Part shown: in pieces, positions 1-10,861 of the stretch | Numbering within the stretch: the stretch's first letter is position 1 | Layout: every line of letters starts with the position of its first letter | Assembly (NCBI RefSeq): GCF_040869045.1 | Contig: NC_090320.1 | Coordinates: 150,806,941-150,870,940 of the forward strand | Length of the DNA stretch: 64,000 nucleotides | Direction of reading: 5' to 3' | DNA from: Eurosta solidaginis | Taxonomy: Eukaryota; Arthropoda; Insecta; Diptera; Tephritidae | Translations under genes and position numbers: made by a program | The notes under the pieces: model-generated | The model's input: the letters and a program-made list of their open reading frames with translations, nothing else | Told to the model about the DNA's origin: nothing | Database searches by the model: none

Positions 1-11
1 CCACCTTACAA

Positions 12-1140
12 ATGGCACCCGAGCAGATTCTCGCTTTCACAGGCGGCAGTGGAAAAGCATCAACTGACACCAACACTGTAGAAGCAAGCACATCGAACAC
101 ACCAATCGTCACGCACACCCAACAAAACACGCTAACCACCGACTCGCTCAGCTGGGTTTATCTTCTTAAGAAAGAGAAACTGGTCGAGGAATGCAAGCGG
201 CACCGCATCTTCGTAGAAAGACAGACCGTAGCTGATCTACGCGCCGCACTGAGTACCTATGTGCAAACCAAAAGAGCGCGAGCATCAACCGAAAACCTGC
301 TGAGAGACCTAGAACAGGAAGTTGACGCCGAATAGAAAAGGCCCGTTAGATTACCAGAGGAAACCGCTCCTGCCATCCTTATAGAAGGCCCCGCACCAAA
401 GGCAACAGAGCACAAAGTAGCACGAAATCAGCCAAGCGAGATGAGTGATGCAGAAGTAATAAACACGGTTCGGGACGGCGACGGGATTCTCCACGACTTG
501 CTGGAATGAGTTGAAGAACCAGCAGGATGCTATCGAATTCCACTGGAAAATATCCTCATGACGCTTCCAGAGCTCCTAAGCGGTAAGGCGCTTCAGTGGT
601 TCAGAATACGTAAACCTAACATCCATAGATAGAGATTTTTCCTACCCCGATGACACCTGAGCCAGTTGGAGGAAGCTATCCGGCATCGGAAGCAGCACCC
701 ACACGAGGAGGCAAAGGACTACATCTTAGCACTACAGACGCTGATTCGCCAGCACCCAAGGAGGACCACTTAAGCCGCTTATACGACGGACTCAGGGTGG
801 AATACCGCCTCTTCTTCAAAAAAGAGAGTTCCAGACTATCGATGAACTGATGGAATTGACCGACGAATACGAACTCCTGAAAGCAGAGAAGAACAGTCAG
901 GCCATGCAGAAGACGCGAAGCTTGGCCATGTTGGGCAAAGGATACAACAGATGTGAATCATGCTGGAGGTGTAAACGACAAGGCCATATGCGTGCCCATT
1001 GCCGCAACCCGGCACGGGCTGTTTGTTCCAGATGTGGCCGAGACGGGATCCTGTCTAGAGATTGGCGGTTCCAGACACTGCCATGCATAGCCTCACAAGG
1101 GGCCAATAGCGCTATAAGCTCCAACGTCAACCAGAGGTGA
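12..1140 (+). pseudogene. Gag remnant of an LTR retrotransposon
   Basis: Three overlapping pieces read as one decayed Gag: 12-335 with its frame running on past stops to about 640, then 650-850, then 850-1140. Within the first frame, near 560-610, is a Gag-like stretch LPELLSGKALQWFR, a pattern I associate with Ty3/gypsy capsids. Near 680-750 a second capsid-like stretch ends in DYILALQTLIRQHP. The last piece has a zinc knuckle, CWRCKRQGHMRAHC (about 960-1005), followed by a partial second one, CSRCGRDG. Gag would package the element RNA. Several in-frame stops and at least two frameshifts show it is dead. The protease relic follows in the same frame as the zinc knuckle. The clade is uncertain. 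Confidence 0.7.
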
Positions 1141-1527
1141 GGTTCCGATGATCGGCTCTATGTCAACATCACAACAGAGGGCAGGGTTGTGCGCGCGCTT
1201 GTGGATACAGGTGCCACGCTGACCTAAATCGACGCCATGATGCGCCAACACCTGGAACACCGTCAAATACGCTCCCATCCAAACCCCATACATGTCCTGT
1301 TGGCCAGTCAAACCTGCATATCAAGCTCATAAGTATTTAGAGTAAAATTAACGCTGGGCGGGCACACAACCAGCTTATTGGTATCGTCACTTCCAAACCT
1401 AGCCGAAAGGATGATCTTGGGGATGGATTTTCTAAGCAGCCGGAGGATCGCCATTAAGCTGGATGGAGTCCAACTGACTCCCCACCAGCCTACCGATCCA
1501 TCACAACTGGCCCCGCTCAATGTTTAA
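1141..1527 (+). pseudogene. Retroviral-type aspartic protease remnant
   Basis: Continuing in frame after the stop at 1138-1140, the translation contains VRALVDTGATLT at 1189-1224, the catalytic Asp-Thr-Gly motif of retrotransposon aspartic proteases. About 65 codons later comes LGMDFLS (near 1418-1435), the conserved second motif of the fold. In life it would process the Gag-Pol polyprotein. TAA stops at 1225-1227 and near 1330 interrupt it. No reverse transcriptase or integrase follows, so this copy is either truncated or belongs to a family encoding only gag and protease. Confidence 0.7.
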
Positions 1528-3187
1528 TCATCCAGGAGCACTTGACCCAAAATCAACGGCACAAACTGCAGTCGATGATCTCACATCACCAGAAAATTTT
1601 TTTCTCGTACGAAAAGACGCTGCAACAGGAAAAAACAAAGACCGCTGGACGAAACTGAGGCTATAAAACAGTCTAAACATCCGCCCTGGAACAAGCCGCG
1701 GATCCGGGGCCCTCCGATAGAAACACCAAAAACAAACGCAAGACCGGTAGCAATAACAGAAACGGTCCGAAAACAACAAAAGTGGAAAACGGAAAAGAAC
1801 GCAGCCCAACGGCCCAGAACCGTGGAAAACCCGAAAATCAAATCGGTGATCAAACGACCACCACAAGAGGAACACGTAATGGGGGCGCAGGTGGGAAAAA
1901 GTATGAACATGCTGCCCGCAGGATTCCGCATCAGGCGACCAATGAAGCCTCAACGACGGTGGAGGCACAAGCACAAGGGAAAACGTACGTGGTGTGCAAA
2001 GGGGACGAACACGCCGCATATGTAAAACAGGGGGGCGCAACAACATACGTTAAGTAGAATTAGTTAATAAACATGGAACTGTTATTACATTGCAAGAAAA
2101 AAAATGTAAAATGTAAGCATTCCTGAATTTTTACATATATAATATTGTCTAATCATGTACAGTAAATATTTTTTTCTCTTAAAATAAACTGCTAACACGC
2201 TACATATATATATTATTTTTACCAAATCATATAATTAGCAGGTAAACAAAATTAAACGGTAGTCCCATTTCTGTCAAAGAGGGCAACAAACAAAAAAAAA
2301 AGTAACAAAAGAGAGAAGAAAAAAAATTTACCATCCCATTTATGTCAAAGAGGAAAAAAAAGAAGAAAAGAAAACGAAAACCCGTTTTTATATAATTAGT
2401 ATGTAAGACAAAGATTGTAATTGAATTTACAGCAACCTAGTAACGCAGTTATATATTAACTGATGTAAACGTTTTGGAAAAAAAAACAAGAAACCTAAAG
2501 AATAAATAAATATCAGGCCCAACACACACACACCAGCAGAACCCTGTACTCTGGTACGCGGGTAAATGATACCTGGGCACAGCCCAAGGTAGTGCAGGTC
2601 CGAAGACCAAAAATCTTGTCCACCAAGGCGTTAACATGCTGCCCGAGGTAGGGGAGGGACTGTAATGCCGTTTTACCTTCAATACAAGTAATTTCTACAT
2701 GCACCCAACTGTAACCAATGCACTGTCCCTATTACATACGCCACCACTGTAACACCTGGCTGCAAGCTAATAACTGGCACTGAAAAATGCAAGTAATTAT
2801 GGGCAAGCATTTCATTCGCGCACCGATCGCGTAGCTAAGATAGCACTTAATTCTCAACCTTTTCATATCCACTTCGACTTAAGTACAAATAATCTGCATT
2901 TCATGATTATCGAAAGCTCACCTTCAGCAAGGTAAGATCCGCATCCCATGCGTGTGGGTGGATACCATTACCTTGTCTGGTATTTTCGATCCTGTATAAA
3001 GTGGGCGACCTTGGTCGCTTCCTTTTTGTGTGTCCAGGGAGTAGTGAGTGAGGAGATTTAATTTCCACCCCACAGCTTCCCTCCGACACTGGTGAGTTAT
3101 CTCCCATCTATGGGAAGATACCACCGAATAAATTGGGTTCAGTAACTAACATTCGGTTCACCGGAAGTCACCACCGTATTAACCAGT
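1528..3187. other. Non-coding tail of the first element and AT-rich spacer
   Basis: The first part (to about 2057) has short basic open frames on the plus strand but no family I recognise. From 2058 the sequence is A/T-rich with poly(A) runs. A TATAAA at 2995-3000 lies in a GC-richer stretch (about 2660-3180) that could be the U3/R part of an LTR leading into the tandem repeat that follows. No second LTR copy was found in the window, so this is weak. Minus-strand open frames here look like chance. Confidence 0.35.
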
Positions 3188-3526
3188 GACTTGTATCGAT
3201 TTCACCAACCTTCGGTTGCTTGGAAGTCGATCCAACGATCCACCTGCCATGTCCACCGACTCACCGGAATACACCCGCCGTATTCACCGACCCGCCGTAA
3301 TCCACCAACTTGTCAACCAGGGACTTGTATCGGTTTCACCAACCTTCGGTTGCTTGGAAATCGATCCAACGATCCACCAGCCGTATCCACCGACTCACCG
3401 GAATACACCATCCGTATTCACCGACCCGCCGTAATCCACCAACTTGTCAACCAAGGACTTGTATCGGTTTCACCAACCTTCGATTGCTTGGAAATCGATC
3501 CAACGATCCACCTGCCGGAATACACC
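3188..3526. repeat. 134-bp tandem repeat, about 2.5 copies
   Basis: A unit beginning GACTTGTATCG recurs at 3188, 3322 and 3456, a period of exactly 134 bp. Copies 1 and 2 are complete and differ at a few positions. Copy 3 loses an internal segment and ends near 3526. Inside each unit the words CCGACTCACCGGAATACACC and CACCGACCCGCCGTAATCC are conserved. Overlapping open frames across the array are translations of the repeat, not genes. The array abuts the truncated pol of the next element. Confidence 0.9.
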
Positions 3527-3544
3527 TTCTTCGTCTTCCTTAGC

Positions 3545-5650
3545 CTCGGCCTTTGATCAGTGCTTGCATTCCAAAGTACATGGTCTTCGTGACATTGCAT
3601 CGGCATTCCCATGGGTACTACCTTTCCGATGCTCAATGGAAAAGCCATAGCTCTGTAGCCTTCTGGATTACGGAACTGCAGAAGCCATTTCAACGCTGCG
3701 TGATCTGTCCTGACGCGGAATCGCTGGCCGTAGAGGTATTTGTGAAAATTTTTAATGCACTCTACAAATGCCAACAGCTCTCTCCGTGTAACGCAATAGT
3801 TCCTCTCTGGTTTTCCAATCGAACGGCTTTAATATGCAACTACCTTCTCTTATCCATCGACCTGTTGTGATAAAACGCCTCCTATAACATATCCTCTCGC
3901 ATCTGTATCTAGAATAAATGTTGATCCTGGAATCGGATATGCCAACATTGGGGCAGTGCACAAACGCTCTTTCAATGTTTGGAAAGCCACTTCTTGCTCC
4001 TTCCATTCAAAAGCTTTATTTTTTCTTGTAAGCTCATGGAGATTATGGGCTACGCTGGAAAAGTTTGGTACAAATCGCCGGTAATATGTGCACAGCCCAA
4101 GGAAATTTCTTAATTCATGCAAGTTCTGTGGTCTTGGCCAATCCTTTACTGCCTCTATATTTTCATTTGCTGTACGGATACCTTCTGTAGTTACCTTGTG
4201 ACCCAAATAATTTACTTCCTTTTTAAACAGCGCACACTTTTTGGGACTTAGTTTCAGACCAGCGCCAGCTATTCTCTGGAAAACTTCCTCCAAATTTTTT
4301 AGATGTTCATCAAAGTTCTTGCCCAATACGATGATGTCGTCCAGGTACACCAAGCATGTTTCCCAATGTAGTCCTTTCAATACCTAATCCATGAGTCTCT
4401 CGAAAGTAGCTGGTGCATTACATAGTCCAAGGGCATTACTGTAAATTGCCAAAGACCATATCCGACGCTGAAGGCTGTTTTCTCTTTGTGTTCTTCCCTC
4501 ACCTCCACTTGCCAGGAGCCACTTTTCAAGTCCAGTGTGGAAAACTATTTCGTATCCGTGAGCGAGTCCAGAGTGTCGTCAATTCTTGGCAATGGGTAGG
4601 TATCCTTTTTCGTAACGTCATTCAACTTCCGGTAGTCCACGCAAAACCTTATTTTTCCATCCTTCTTCTTTACAAGGACTACCGGTGAGCTCAATGGACT
4701 AGCTGATGGTTCGATGACGCCGCTGTCGCTCATTTGTTGTATGATTCGACTCACAACTCCCACTTCGCCAGTGGAACAATACGTGGAGCTTGACGGATTG
4801 GCCTCGCATCTCCAGTGTCAATTTGATGTTTCAAAACTTTGGTGAGACCTGGTTTGGAGCCATCTTGGTCAAATATGTTCGCATACTTTAGGATCTTACT
4901 CTGATAGCCTTCCTCTAGCCCCTCCGTCCATGCCGTGATGTCATTTGAAAGATCAGTGTTGCTTGTTGAAACGTGTTCCAGCAGCTGCTCACAGTTAATA
5001 ACTACATCAGCCTCTTGGTATCTTCCCAATATAGCTCCTTTGGTCAGTTTGATTGGTGACTTGAACTCATTGAGTACTCTTACCGGAATACGTCCATCTT
5101 GTTTTACCATAGCCAGGGTTTTCGGTGCTGATTTGTTTGCTGCTTCGACAACCCACAATTTGTTTGTCTCACAATCTCCATCAACCTTTGCCCAGATGAC
5201 TGCTTCTCATTTTGGTGGTATTTGCTGACTCTCTTCCACCAGCACTCGTTTACTGCTGTAGCCTCTCTCGTAGCCGAAATTAAGTGGCACCTCCATGTTC
5301 TTATAACTCATCGTCTTGCTTTGTATATCGATTTTGACGCCTTGGTCGCTTAAGAAGTCCCTCCAATTATGATTTCATCAACAATCTCTGCCACTATAAA
5401 TTTGTGTACTACCGTGACGTTCCCAATTGCGACTTCACATGCTACTTCTCCTAGAACCGTGGTGTTTGCTCTAGAGGCTGTACGCAATCTTGCTCCAAGC
5501 AATGGTCTTATCTTCGTGTTGACTATATCCGCTCGAATTATGGAATGAGATGCACCCGTATCTACAGTCAGTAAACGTTCCTTTCCATCCACATATGCTC
5601 CGACCGTAAGATTGTTTGACCTTCTTCCAATTTGCGAGATAAAAATTATG
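3545..5650 (-). pseudogene. Pol (protease, RT, RNase H) of the SAP-gag gypsy element
   Basis: Protease motif LLTVDTGASHSII lies near 5570. The RT begins near 4760 with [20 protein letters not shown] and DYRKLNDVT. The polymerase motif VYLDDIIVLGKNF lies near 4340, followed by the palm and connection motifs YLGHKVT and FLGLCTYYRRFVPNF. RNase H is seen as LDTDAR near 3900 and VRTDHAALKWLLQFRNPEG near 3700, and its end HGNADAMSRRPC (about 3610) is in a shifted frame. Together these would copy the element RNA into DNA. The region between 4545 and 4380 is frameshifted and several stops are present. Integrase is absent. The Y-L-D-D catalytic box places it with Ty3/gypsy rather than BEL/Pao. Confidence 0.88.
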
Positions 5651-5679
5651 GGGCATTAAATTGAGGGCGACATTTGCGG

Positions 5680-7103
5680 CTAACTCTCGTTAGTTTAACG
5701 ATTCAGTGGACTTGGAGATTTGCTCATATCCGTCAGCTCCGCTTTTATGGCCACCCACATTGTTGGAAGTATTAGGACCGGTGTTGCAATGACGTGCAAT
5801 GTGGCCTGGGTTACCGCATTTGAAACATTTCATAACTCCCGCATTTTTCTGTTGTGATCCCTTCAGAGCTTCCAAAATTGTGTCTTCCCAATCTGGCCTT
5901 TCCACTTCCAAATGATGGGCTTTGTAAGCTGGCTTGCTAAGAAGTGAGGTTGTTTCCTAAGTCAGAGCATGGGATACCGTTTCAGCAAATGTCAGATTTG
6001 GGTTTGCGTATGTAGCTCACTTCGTTTCCATGTTCGGTATGCCATTTATAAAACTCTGGATTTTTACCCTCTCGGTGTATTCCACGGGTGCGTCCGCATT
6101 TTCGAGATGAGCCAATCTTTCAACATCCCTGGCAAACTCCTGGAAAGTCTCATTCGCTCTTTGGTGACGTTTTTGCAACAAAATTTGGTATACCTGTTTT
6201 CTATGCTCGCTCCCGTATCGCCTCTCTAGAGTAATCATCAAAGTTTCGTAGTTGTTTCCTTCTCCCTCTGGAATGGCCTGTAAGACTTCCGCTGCATGTC
6301 CTTTCAATGCGACGAACAGCGCAGCAACCCTATCTTCAGTATTCCCCGTGTTAACTGCTGACGTCTTCTCAAATTGAAGCTAAAATTCCTGGAAAGGAAC
6401 AGAGCCGTCAAAAGATGGAGTTTTTACCTTCGTATTGCTTGCTGGAACAGCTGGGCGATTTAATTGCAACTCCTGTATACGACCTCTCAAAGCATCCACC
6501 TCGGTTTCGATTTTTTCCTCAAACTGCGTTATTTTCTCGTCCATACGCGCTTCGAGTTTTGATCATATACGCGCCTCCTGCGCTTCGAGTTGTATTGTTA
6601 TGCGTGCCTCTTGTTCTTTCAGTTGTGTTTCCATCTTTGATGTAATCTTTGTCGACATTTCTGAAATACGTGTTTCGTGTGCTTCAATCTTTGATGTTAT
6701 GTGTCCATGCGATTCCAGTTGAGATGACATTTGTCTTTCCTGGGCTTCAATCTTGGATGTTATACGTGTCTCCTGTGATTCCAGTTGGGATGCTATACTT
6801 GTCTTCTGTTCTGCCAGTTGATATGACACTGTCGATCTTTGAGCAGATATTGCAGTCAAAATCGCGCTCAAGTCTGTGCTGGTAACTGCCTGCGATGTTT
6901 CATTCTACTCTTCAATTTTTGAGTTTTTTCTCGTTCCCATCAGGATGAAAGACATCATCGTCCACATTAATTCCTTCCGTCTCCATAGCATCTCGTAGCC
7001 GTGTCTGAAGTTGGAGTTTATTGCCGGTTGTATTCAATCCACGGCTCTCCAACTCCTTCTTCAGTTGCTGAATCCTCAATTCACTCAACTTTGCCATGCC
7101 CAA
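5680..7103 (-). pseudogene. Gag with SAP motif, coiled coil and CCHC knuckle
   Basis: The reading starts MAKLSELRIQQLKKELESRG near 7097. It carries the helix-extension-helix pattern of a SAP DNA-binding motif (LKKELESRGLNTTG, then LQTRLRDAM). A stop at about 6912 separates it from a long heptad-like stretch (6871-6563) made of repeats of the kind SQLESQETRITSKIEAQE, a predicted coiled coil. Then come capsid-like sequence (6400-6017, including ANETFQEFARDVERLAHL) and a zinc knuckle CFKCGNPGHIARHC at about 5835-5790. SAP domains bind AT-rich DNA, so this Gag may also contact chromatin; that is inference. Three or more in-frame breaks are present. Confidence 0.85.
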
Positions 7104-7144
7104 GTTATATACGCAATCTTCGTAATTTATTCAACAATTCCCCT

Positions 7145-7156
7145 TCTCACACCAAT
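7145..7156 (-). promoter_or_regulatory. Primer-binding site, tRNA-Leu-like
   Basis: Directly after the LTR end the minus strand reads ATTGGTGTGAG. The equivalent plus-strand copy at 9355-9365 reads ATTGGTGTCAG. A TGGTGTCAG start matches the 3' end of a leucine tRNA as used by several fly gypsy-type elements. The 2-nt offset from the LTR end is usual for such elements. Confidence 0.55.
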
Positions 7157-7705
7157 TGTAACGAATTTAGGGAAATTCCGCTTATTTGCAACCTTCTACT
7201 AACGTTCGTATCGCTAAACTGTTGAATAAATAACTGCAATATTCAATAATGCAAAATGGCTTTTATTAAAGCCCTTCACAATAACACTGATACTTCACAA
7301 CTAATAGCTTGCTTGAATCAAACTGATTGGTCGTGCCTCAGCTGGTATTGCTTTTATACTCTTATGTTCCCTCGTTGGCATATTTCAAGGCGTTTCTATT
7401 TCTAGAATATAGTTCTTGTTTACTAGCTATAAATCTCTCAGCTATAACTACAGATGCATAGCCATATGCGCGTGTATATGTGTGTGATACTTCCACCGAT
7501 GATTGCCTACTTTTTGCAGTATCTCAGAAGATCTGCATGTGTTTGTGTGTTTCTCTCCGCTGCTCGTATGGACATATGTGTAGACATAATGATTAATTTG
7601 TTTACGTACATACAAGTGTGGCAGCTTTATTGTTGTTGTGGCTTTATTTACTTAGTATCAGATTAGTTATGTGAGTATCACTTAATGTCACTAATATTCG
7701 TCGCA
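7157..7705 (-). repeat. 5' LTR of the minus-strand SAP-gag gypsy element
   Basis: On the minus strand it starts TGCGACGAATATTAG at 7705 and ends TTCGTTACA at 7157, 549 bp. The end is followed at once by ATTGGTGTGAG, whose TGGTGTNAG core resembles a tRNA-Leu primer-binding site. The 3' portion (GTTGCAAATAAGCGGA and TTCGTTACA) is shared with the LTRs ending at 9354 and 48882, which is how the boundaries were set. A TATA-like region lies near 7350, in sequence read on the minus strand as AGTATAAAAGCA. Confidence 0.8.
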
Positions 7706-7713
7706 GTATATAT

Positions 7714-9354
7714 TGTGACGACTATTATCATCTCTAAGCTAAGTACTAGGTAAATAATCGCGCAACAACAAAAAAAACATTGAAGCGAACCACACATGTA
7801 CATGTAAATTACACTGGTTCGAAAAAAAAGTTGCCAATGTCCGCTCCTAAATTTGAAGATTATGTTAAAAGGGTTCTTTTATTGTTTTTTGATCCTTCGA
7901 AATACAGCCGAAAATGTTTTTTCGTTGTAACTTGGTTATTTAACGTCCGATTTTTTAAAATTTATATTTCATTATTTTGGCCTTGAGAAGCTTCACATTT
8001 CCGTTAAAGCCCTTTTAAGCTATGAAGTCGTTTTCACATGATACCCCCGCCCCCTAATGTATGTTTTTTTTCCTTACCAAACGAAACTACTTAAAAATTC
8101 AAGAAAATGTTGCTTTGAAACCATATTACTAAAATAATAAACAAAGAAGTTATAGCACTTTCAATATTTATTGCAACTGTTATTTTACCTGATTCTTATT
8201 ATACTTAGACCTGAAACTCATGATATTTTTAGAGGAAAAATTATTATTAGGGTTTGCATTGAAAAGTTAATAAGGATATGCCAAATATCATGAATAGGGG
8301 AAGTCAAAGTAAATAAGTGAGTCAAACCTGTTGTTTCGTAATTATAATAAAAACACTATGTGACAAAATCAATAGAGATTGAGGGTTAAGTAAACAAAGT
8401 ACTATCTCCGTTTTTCGAACTTAGCCTACAAAAAATAGATATCGGCTTTCGAAGTTCGAAATTCTACATTTCAAAAATTTATTTTATTTTTTTGTTAACG
8501 CGTTCAGCAAATTGAAAAAGTAAAAATGAGGGCTTGGTCCGCTCTTTTCCCTTATTAGAAAGAGGGCGGGATTCTTTTTTGAGAAATTTAGTATAACAGC
8601 TGTTATACGAGGTGAAAAGTCAGACTCTGACTTCTGAATACAGTCAGTTAGCTGACCTAATCATGTGGAAACGAATTCATAGCTTAAAAGGACATTAAAC
8701 GGAAATGTGAAGCTTCTCAAGGCCAAAATAATGACAAATCAATTTTAAAAATCGGACGTCGAATAACCAAGTTACAATGAAAAAACCTTTTCGGCTGTAT
8801 TTCGAAGGATCAAAAAAAATAAATAAAAATTTTCCGAAACCCTCTCAACATAATCTTTAAATTTAGGGGCGAACATTGGCGTCTTTTTTTATATGGGGAC
8901 CAACCCAGTCTAATGTACATACATACAAGGCAACGAAGATATATCAGCGCACACACTTGTGGTCATCAGCCGATGTAATGCTCACACATACACACGCATA
9001 TGACTATGAGAAACAGCAACAAAAACTACAAATATAAATGTATATAGCTAATAAACATGTAAGGGATACAATTGTTCTGGAATACAGTTTCGCGAAATGA
9101 CTAGACCTTAGGAGAAATGGATGAACGAGAAAACTGACAGTATAAAAGCAGTGCAAGCTGAGGAATCAATAATCAGTTTTGATTTAAGTACGCTATTGGT
9201 TGTGAAGTATAAGTTTTATTGTGAAGTACACTCAAAGTAGTCAAATACAGACCATTTTGCAATACAGAATATTCGAGTTATCTATTCAACAGTTTAGTGA
9301 TGCGAACGTTAGCAGAAGGTTGCAAATAAGCAGATTTTCCCAAAATTCGTTGCA
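7714..9354 (+). repeat. 5' LTR of the plus-strand SAP-gag element, split by an insertion
   Basis: It starts TGTGACGACTATTATC at 7714 and ends TTCGTTGCA at 9354. Without the 1.1-kb insertion at 7812-8910 it is about 540 bp, matching its neighbour. The right part carries GGTCATCAGCC, GCATATGACTATGAGAAAC and a promoter-like AGTATAAAAGCAG (about 9140), all shared with the solo LTR at 48459-48882. It is separated from the opposed LTR at 7705 by only GTATATAT. Confidence 0.82.
7812..8910. mobile_element. Non-autonomous Tc1-like element with about 240-bp inverted repeats
   Basis: The left arm (about 7812-8045) and right arm (about 8672-8910) are inverted copies. Shared words include TGAGAAGCTTCACATTTCCG (left) and its complement in CGGAAATGTGAAGCTTCTCA (right), and the pair GATCCTTCGAAATACAGCCG / CGGCTGTATTTCGAAGGATC. 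The outer ends read CACTGG (left) and CCCAGTC (right), each next to a TA dinucleotide, as expected for Tc1/mariner insertions. The middle 630 bp has no transposase frame. It sits inside an LTR, so it inserted after the gypsy element. Exact ends are uncertain by a few bases. Confidence 0.75.
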
Positions 9355-9405
9355 ATTGGTGTCAGTAGAGGAATTGTTGAATAAAATCCAGAGGGCAACA
9401 ATGAT

Positions 9406-10727
9406 ATGGCAAAGTTAAGTGATATGAAGATCCACCAGCTCAAAAACGAGTTGGAGAACCATGGGTTGAATACAACCGGCAATAAATCTGAACTACAGAC
9501 ACGCCTACGAGAGGCAATGGAATCAGAAGGTATTAACGTAGAAGAGTATGTCTTTCTTTATTGGAGGAGAAAAATGAAACACCGCAGACATTGGCGAACA
9601 TAGACTTGAGCATGATATTGGCTGCAATATCGGCACAAGTGTCCGAAATGTCATCATAAATATCCACCAACATGTCTTCTCAATTGGAAGAACAAAAGAC
9701 AAATATAACATCCCAACTGGAGTCGCAGGAGAACCGTATAACTTCCAAGATGGAATCGCAGGAGACACGCATAACATCGAAGATTGAAGCACAATTGGAA
9801 GAACAGAAGACATATATGACATCTCAACTGGAAGCGCAAGAGGCACGTATATCTGAAATGACGGCACAAGTTTCGGAGCAGGTATCATCGCAGCTCTTTG
9901 CAAAACTGGAAGAGCAGGATGCAAAAATTTTACAGCTCGAGGACAAAATTGATGCCGAGATAGAAGCGTTAAAATTTCGTATGGGGCAGTTACAACTGAA
10001 TCGCCCAGCTGTTCCAGTGAGCAATCCGGAGGTAAAAACTCCATCTTTTGACGGTTCTGTTCCTTTCCAATTATTCGAGCTAAAATTTGAGAATACGTCA
10101 GCAGTGAACAACTGGAATACTGAAGATACAGTTGCTGCACTGTTGGTGGCATTGAAAGGTCCTGCAGCTGAAATTTTACAGACTCTTCCAGAGTACGAAG
10201 GGAACACTTACGAAGCATAGATGGCCGCTGTCGAGAGACGTTACGGAAGCGAGAATAGGAAACAGATATTCCAAATTGAGTTGCAAACCCCTTACCAATA
10301 AGCGAACGAGACTTTGCAGGAGTTTGCGTCGGATGTTGAAAGATTGACTCATCTCGCAAATGCAGACGCACCCGTGGAATATACCGAGAGGGCTAAAATT
10401 CAGAGCTTTATAAATGGAATACGGGATGTCGAAACGAAACGAGCTACATATGCGACTCCAAAACAAAAATTGGCTGAAACTGTATCACATGCACTGACCC
10501 ACGAAACAGCCTCACTTTTAAGTAAGCCAGCGTACAAAGCCCATCGTGTGGAAGTAGAAAGACCAGATTGGGTAGACACAATTTTGGAAGCAATGAAGGG
10601 ATCACAACAGAAAAATTCCGGAGTTATGAAATGTTTCAAGTGTGGCAACCCACGTCACATTTCATGTCATAATAGTTCTAACAATGAGGGTGGCCGTAAA
10701 CGCAGAGCTGAAGGAGGTGAGCACATT
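9406..10727 (+). pseudogene. Gag of the plus-strand SAP-gag gypsy element
   Basis: It starts MAKLSDMKIHQLKNELENHG at 9406 with the same SAP helix pattern as the minus-strand copy. After a break at about 9550-9600 there is a coiled coil (9672-9900, repeats of SQLESQE and SKIEAQ), then capsid-like sequence to 10220 and, in another frame, from 10314 (VERLTHLANADAPVEYTER). A degraded zinc knuckle CFKCGNPRHISCH lies near 10632-10670; it keeps Cys-Cys-His but the last Cys is not in register. The element then switches abruptly to LINE sequence at about 10728. Protease and pol are absent. Confidence 0.85.
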
Positions 10728-10772
10728 TCGCTGGCTAGGCCATGTTATTCGAATGAAAGATGATTCGGCCAA
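10728..10772 (+). pseudogene. Short LINE-A ORF2 fragment
   Basis: The bases encode FRWLGHVIRMKDDSAKK, nearly the same as the C-terminal RLRWLGHVMRMKDD motif of the larger LINE-A copies at 37605-40390, 43044-44203 and 53319-53858. Only this short piece is present, fused to the end of the broken gag. No LINE tail is visible after it. Confidence 0.6.
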
Positions 10773-10861
10773 GAAAATTAAAAATAAATTATAAAATAAG
10801 CTTGTTTGTATAAATGAATTTAAACTTATTTAGTTATTTTTTTAAATAAAATAAAGAGTAA

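Larger units (their letters stand above)
3530..7705 (-). mobile_element. Truncated Ty3/gypsy retrotransposon with SAP-domain Gag
   Basis: Read on the minus strand the order is LTR (7705-7157), primer-binding site, gag with SAP motif, coiled coil, capsid and zinc knuckle, then protease, reverse transcriptase and the start of RNase H. It stops near 3530 against the 134-bp tandem repeat. Integrase and the 3' LTR are missing. Numerous stops and frameshifts show it is inactive. A close relative lies head to head at 7714-10727, and a solo LTR of the same family lies at 48459-48882. Confidence 0.85.

Noticed and set aside
1528..2046. Minus-strand frame of 172 codons rich in Phe, Arg and Cys
   Set aside because: No family is recognised. 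It is the complement of a Lys/Arg-rich plus-strand stretch and its composition is not protein-like.
3186..3556. Three overlapping plus-strand frames of 77-121 codons
   Set aside because: They are translations of the 134-bp tandem repeat and show the same peptide with the repeat period.
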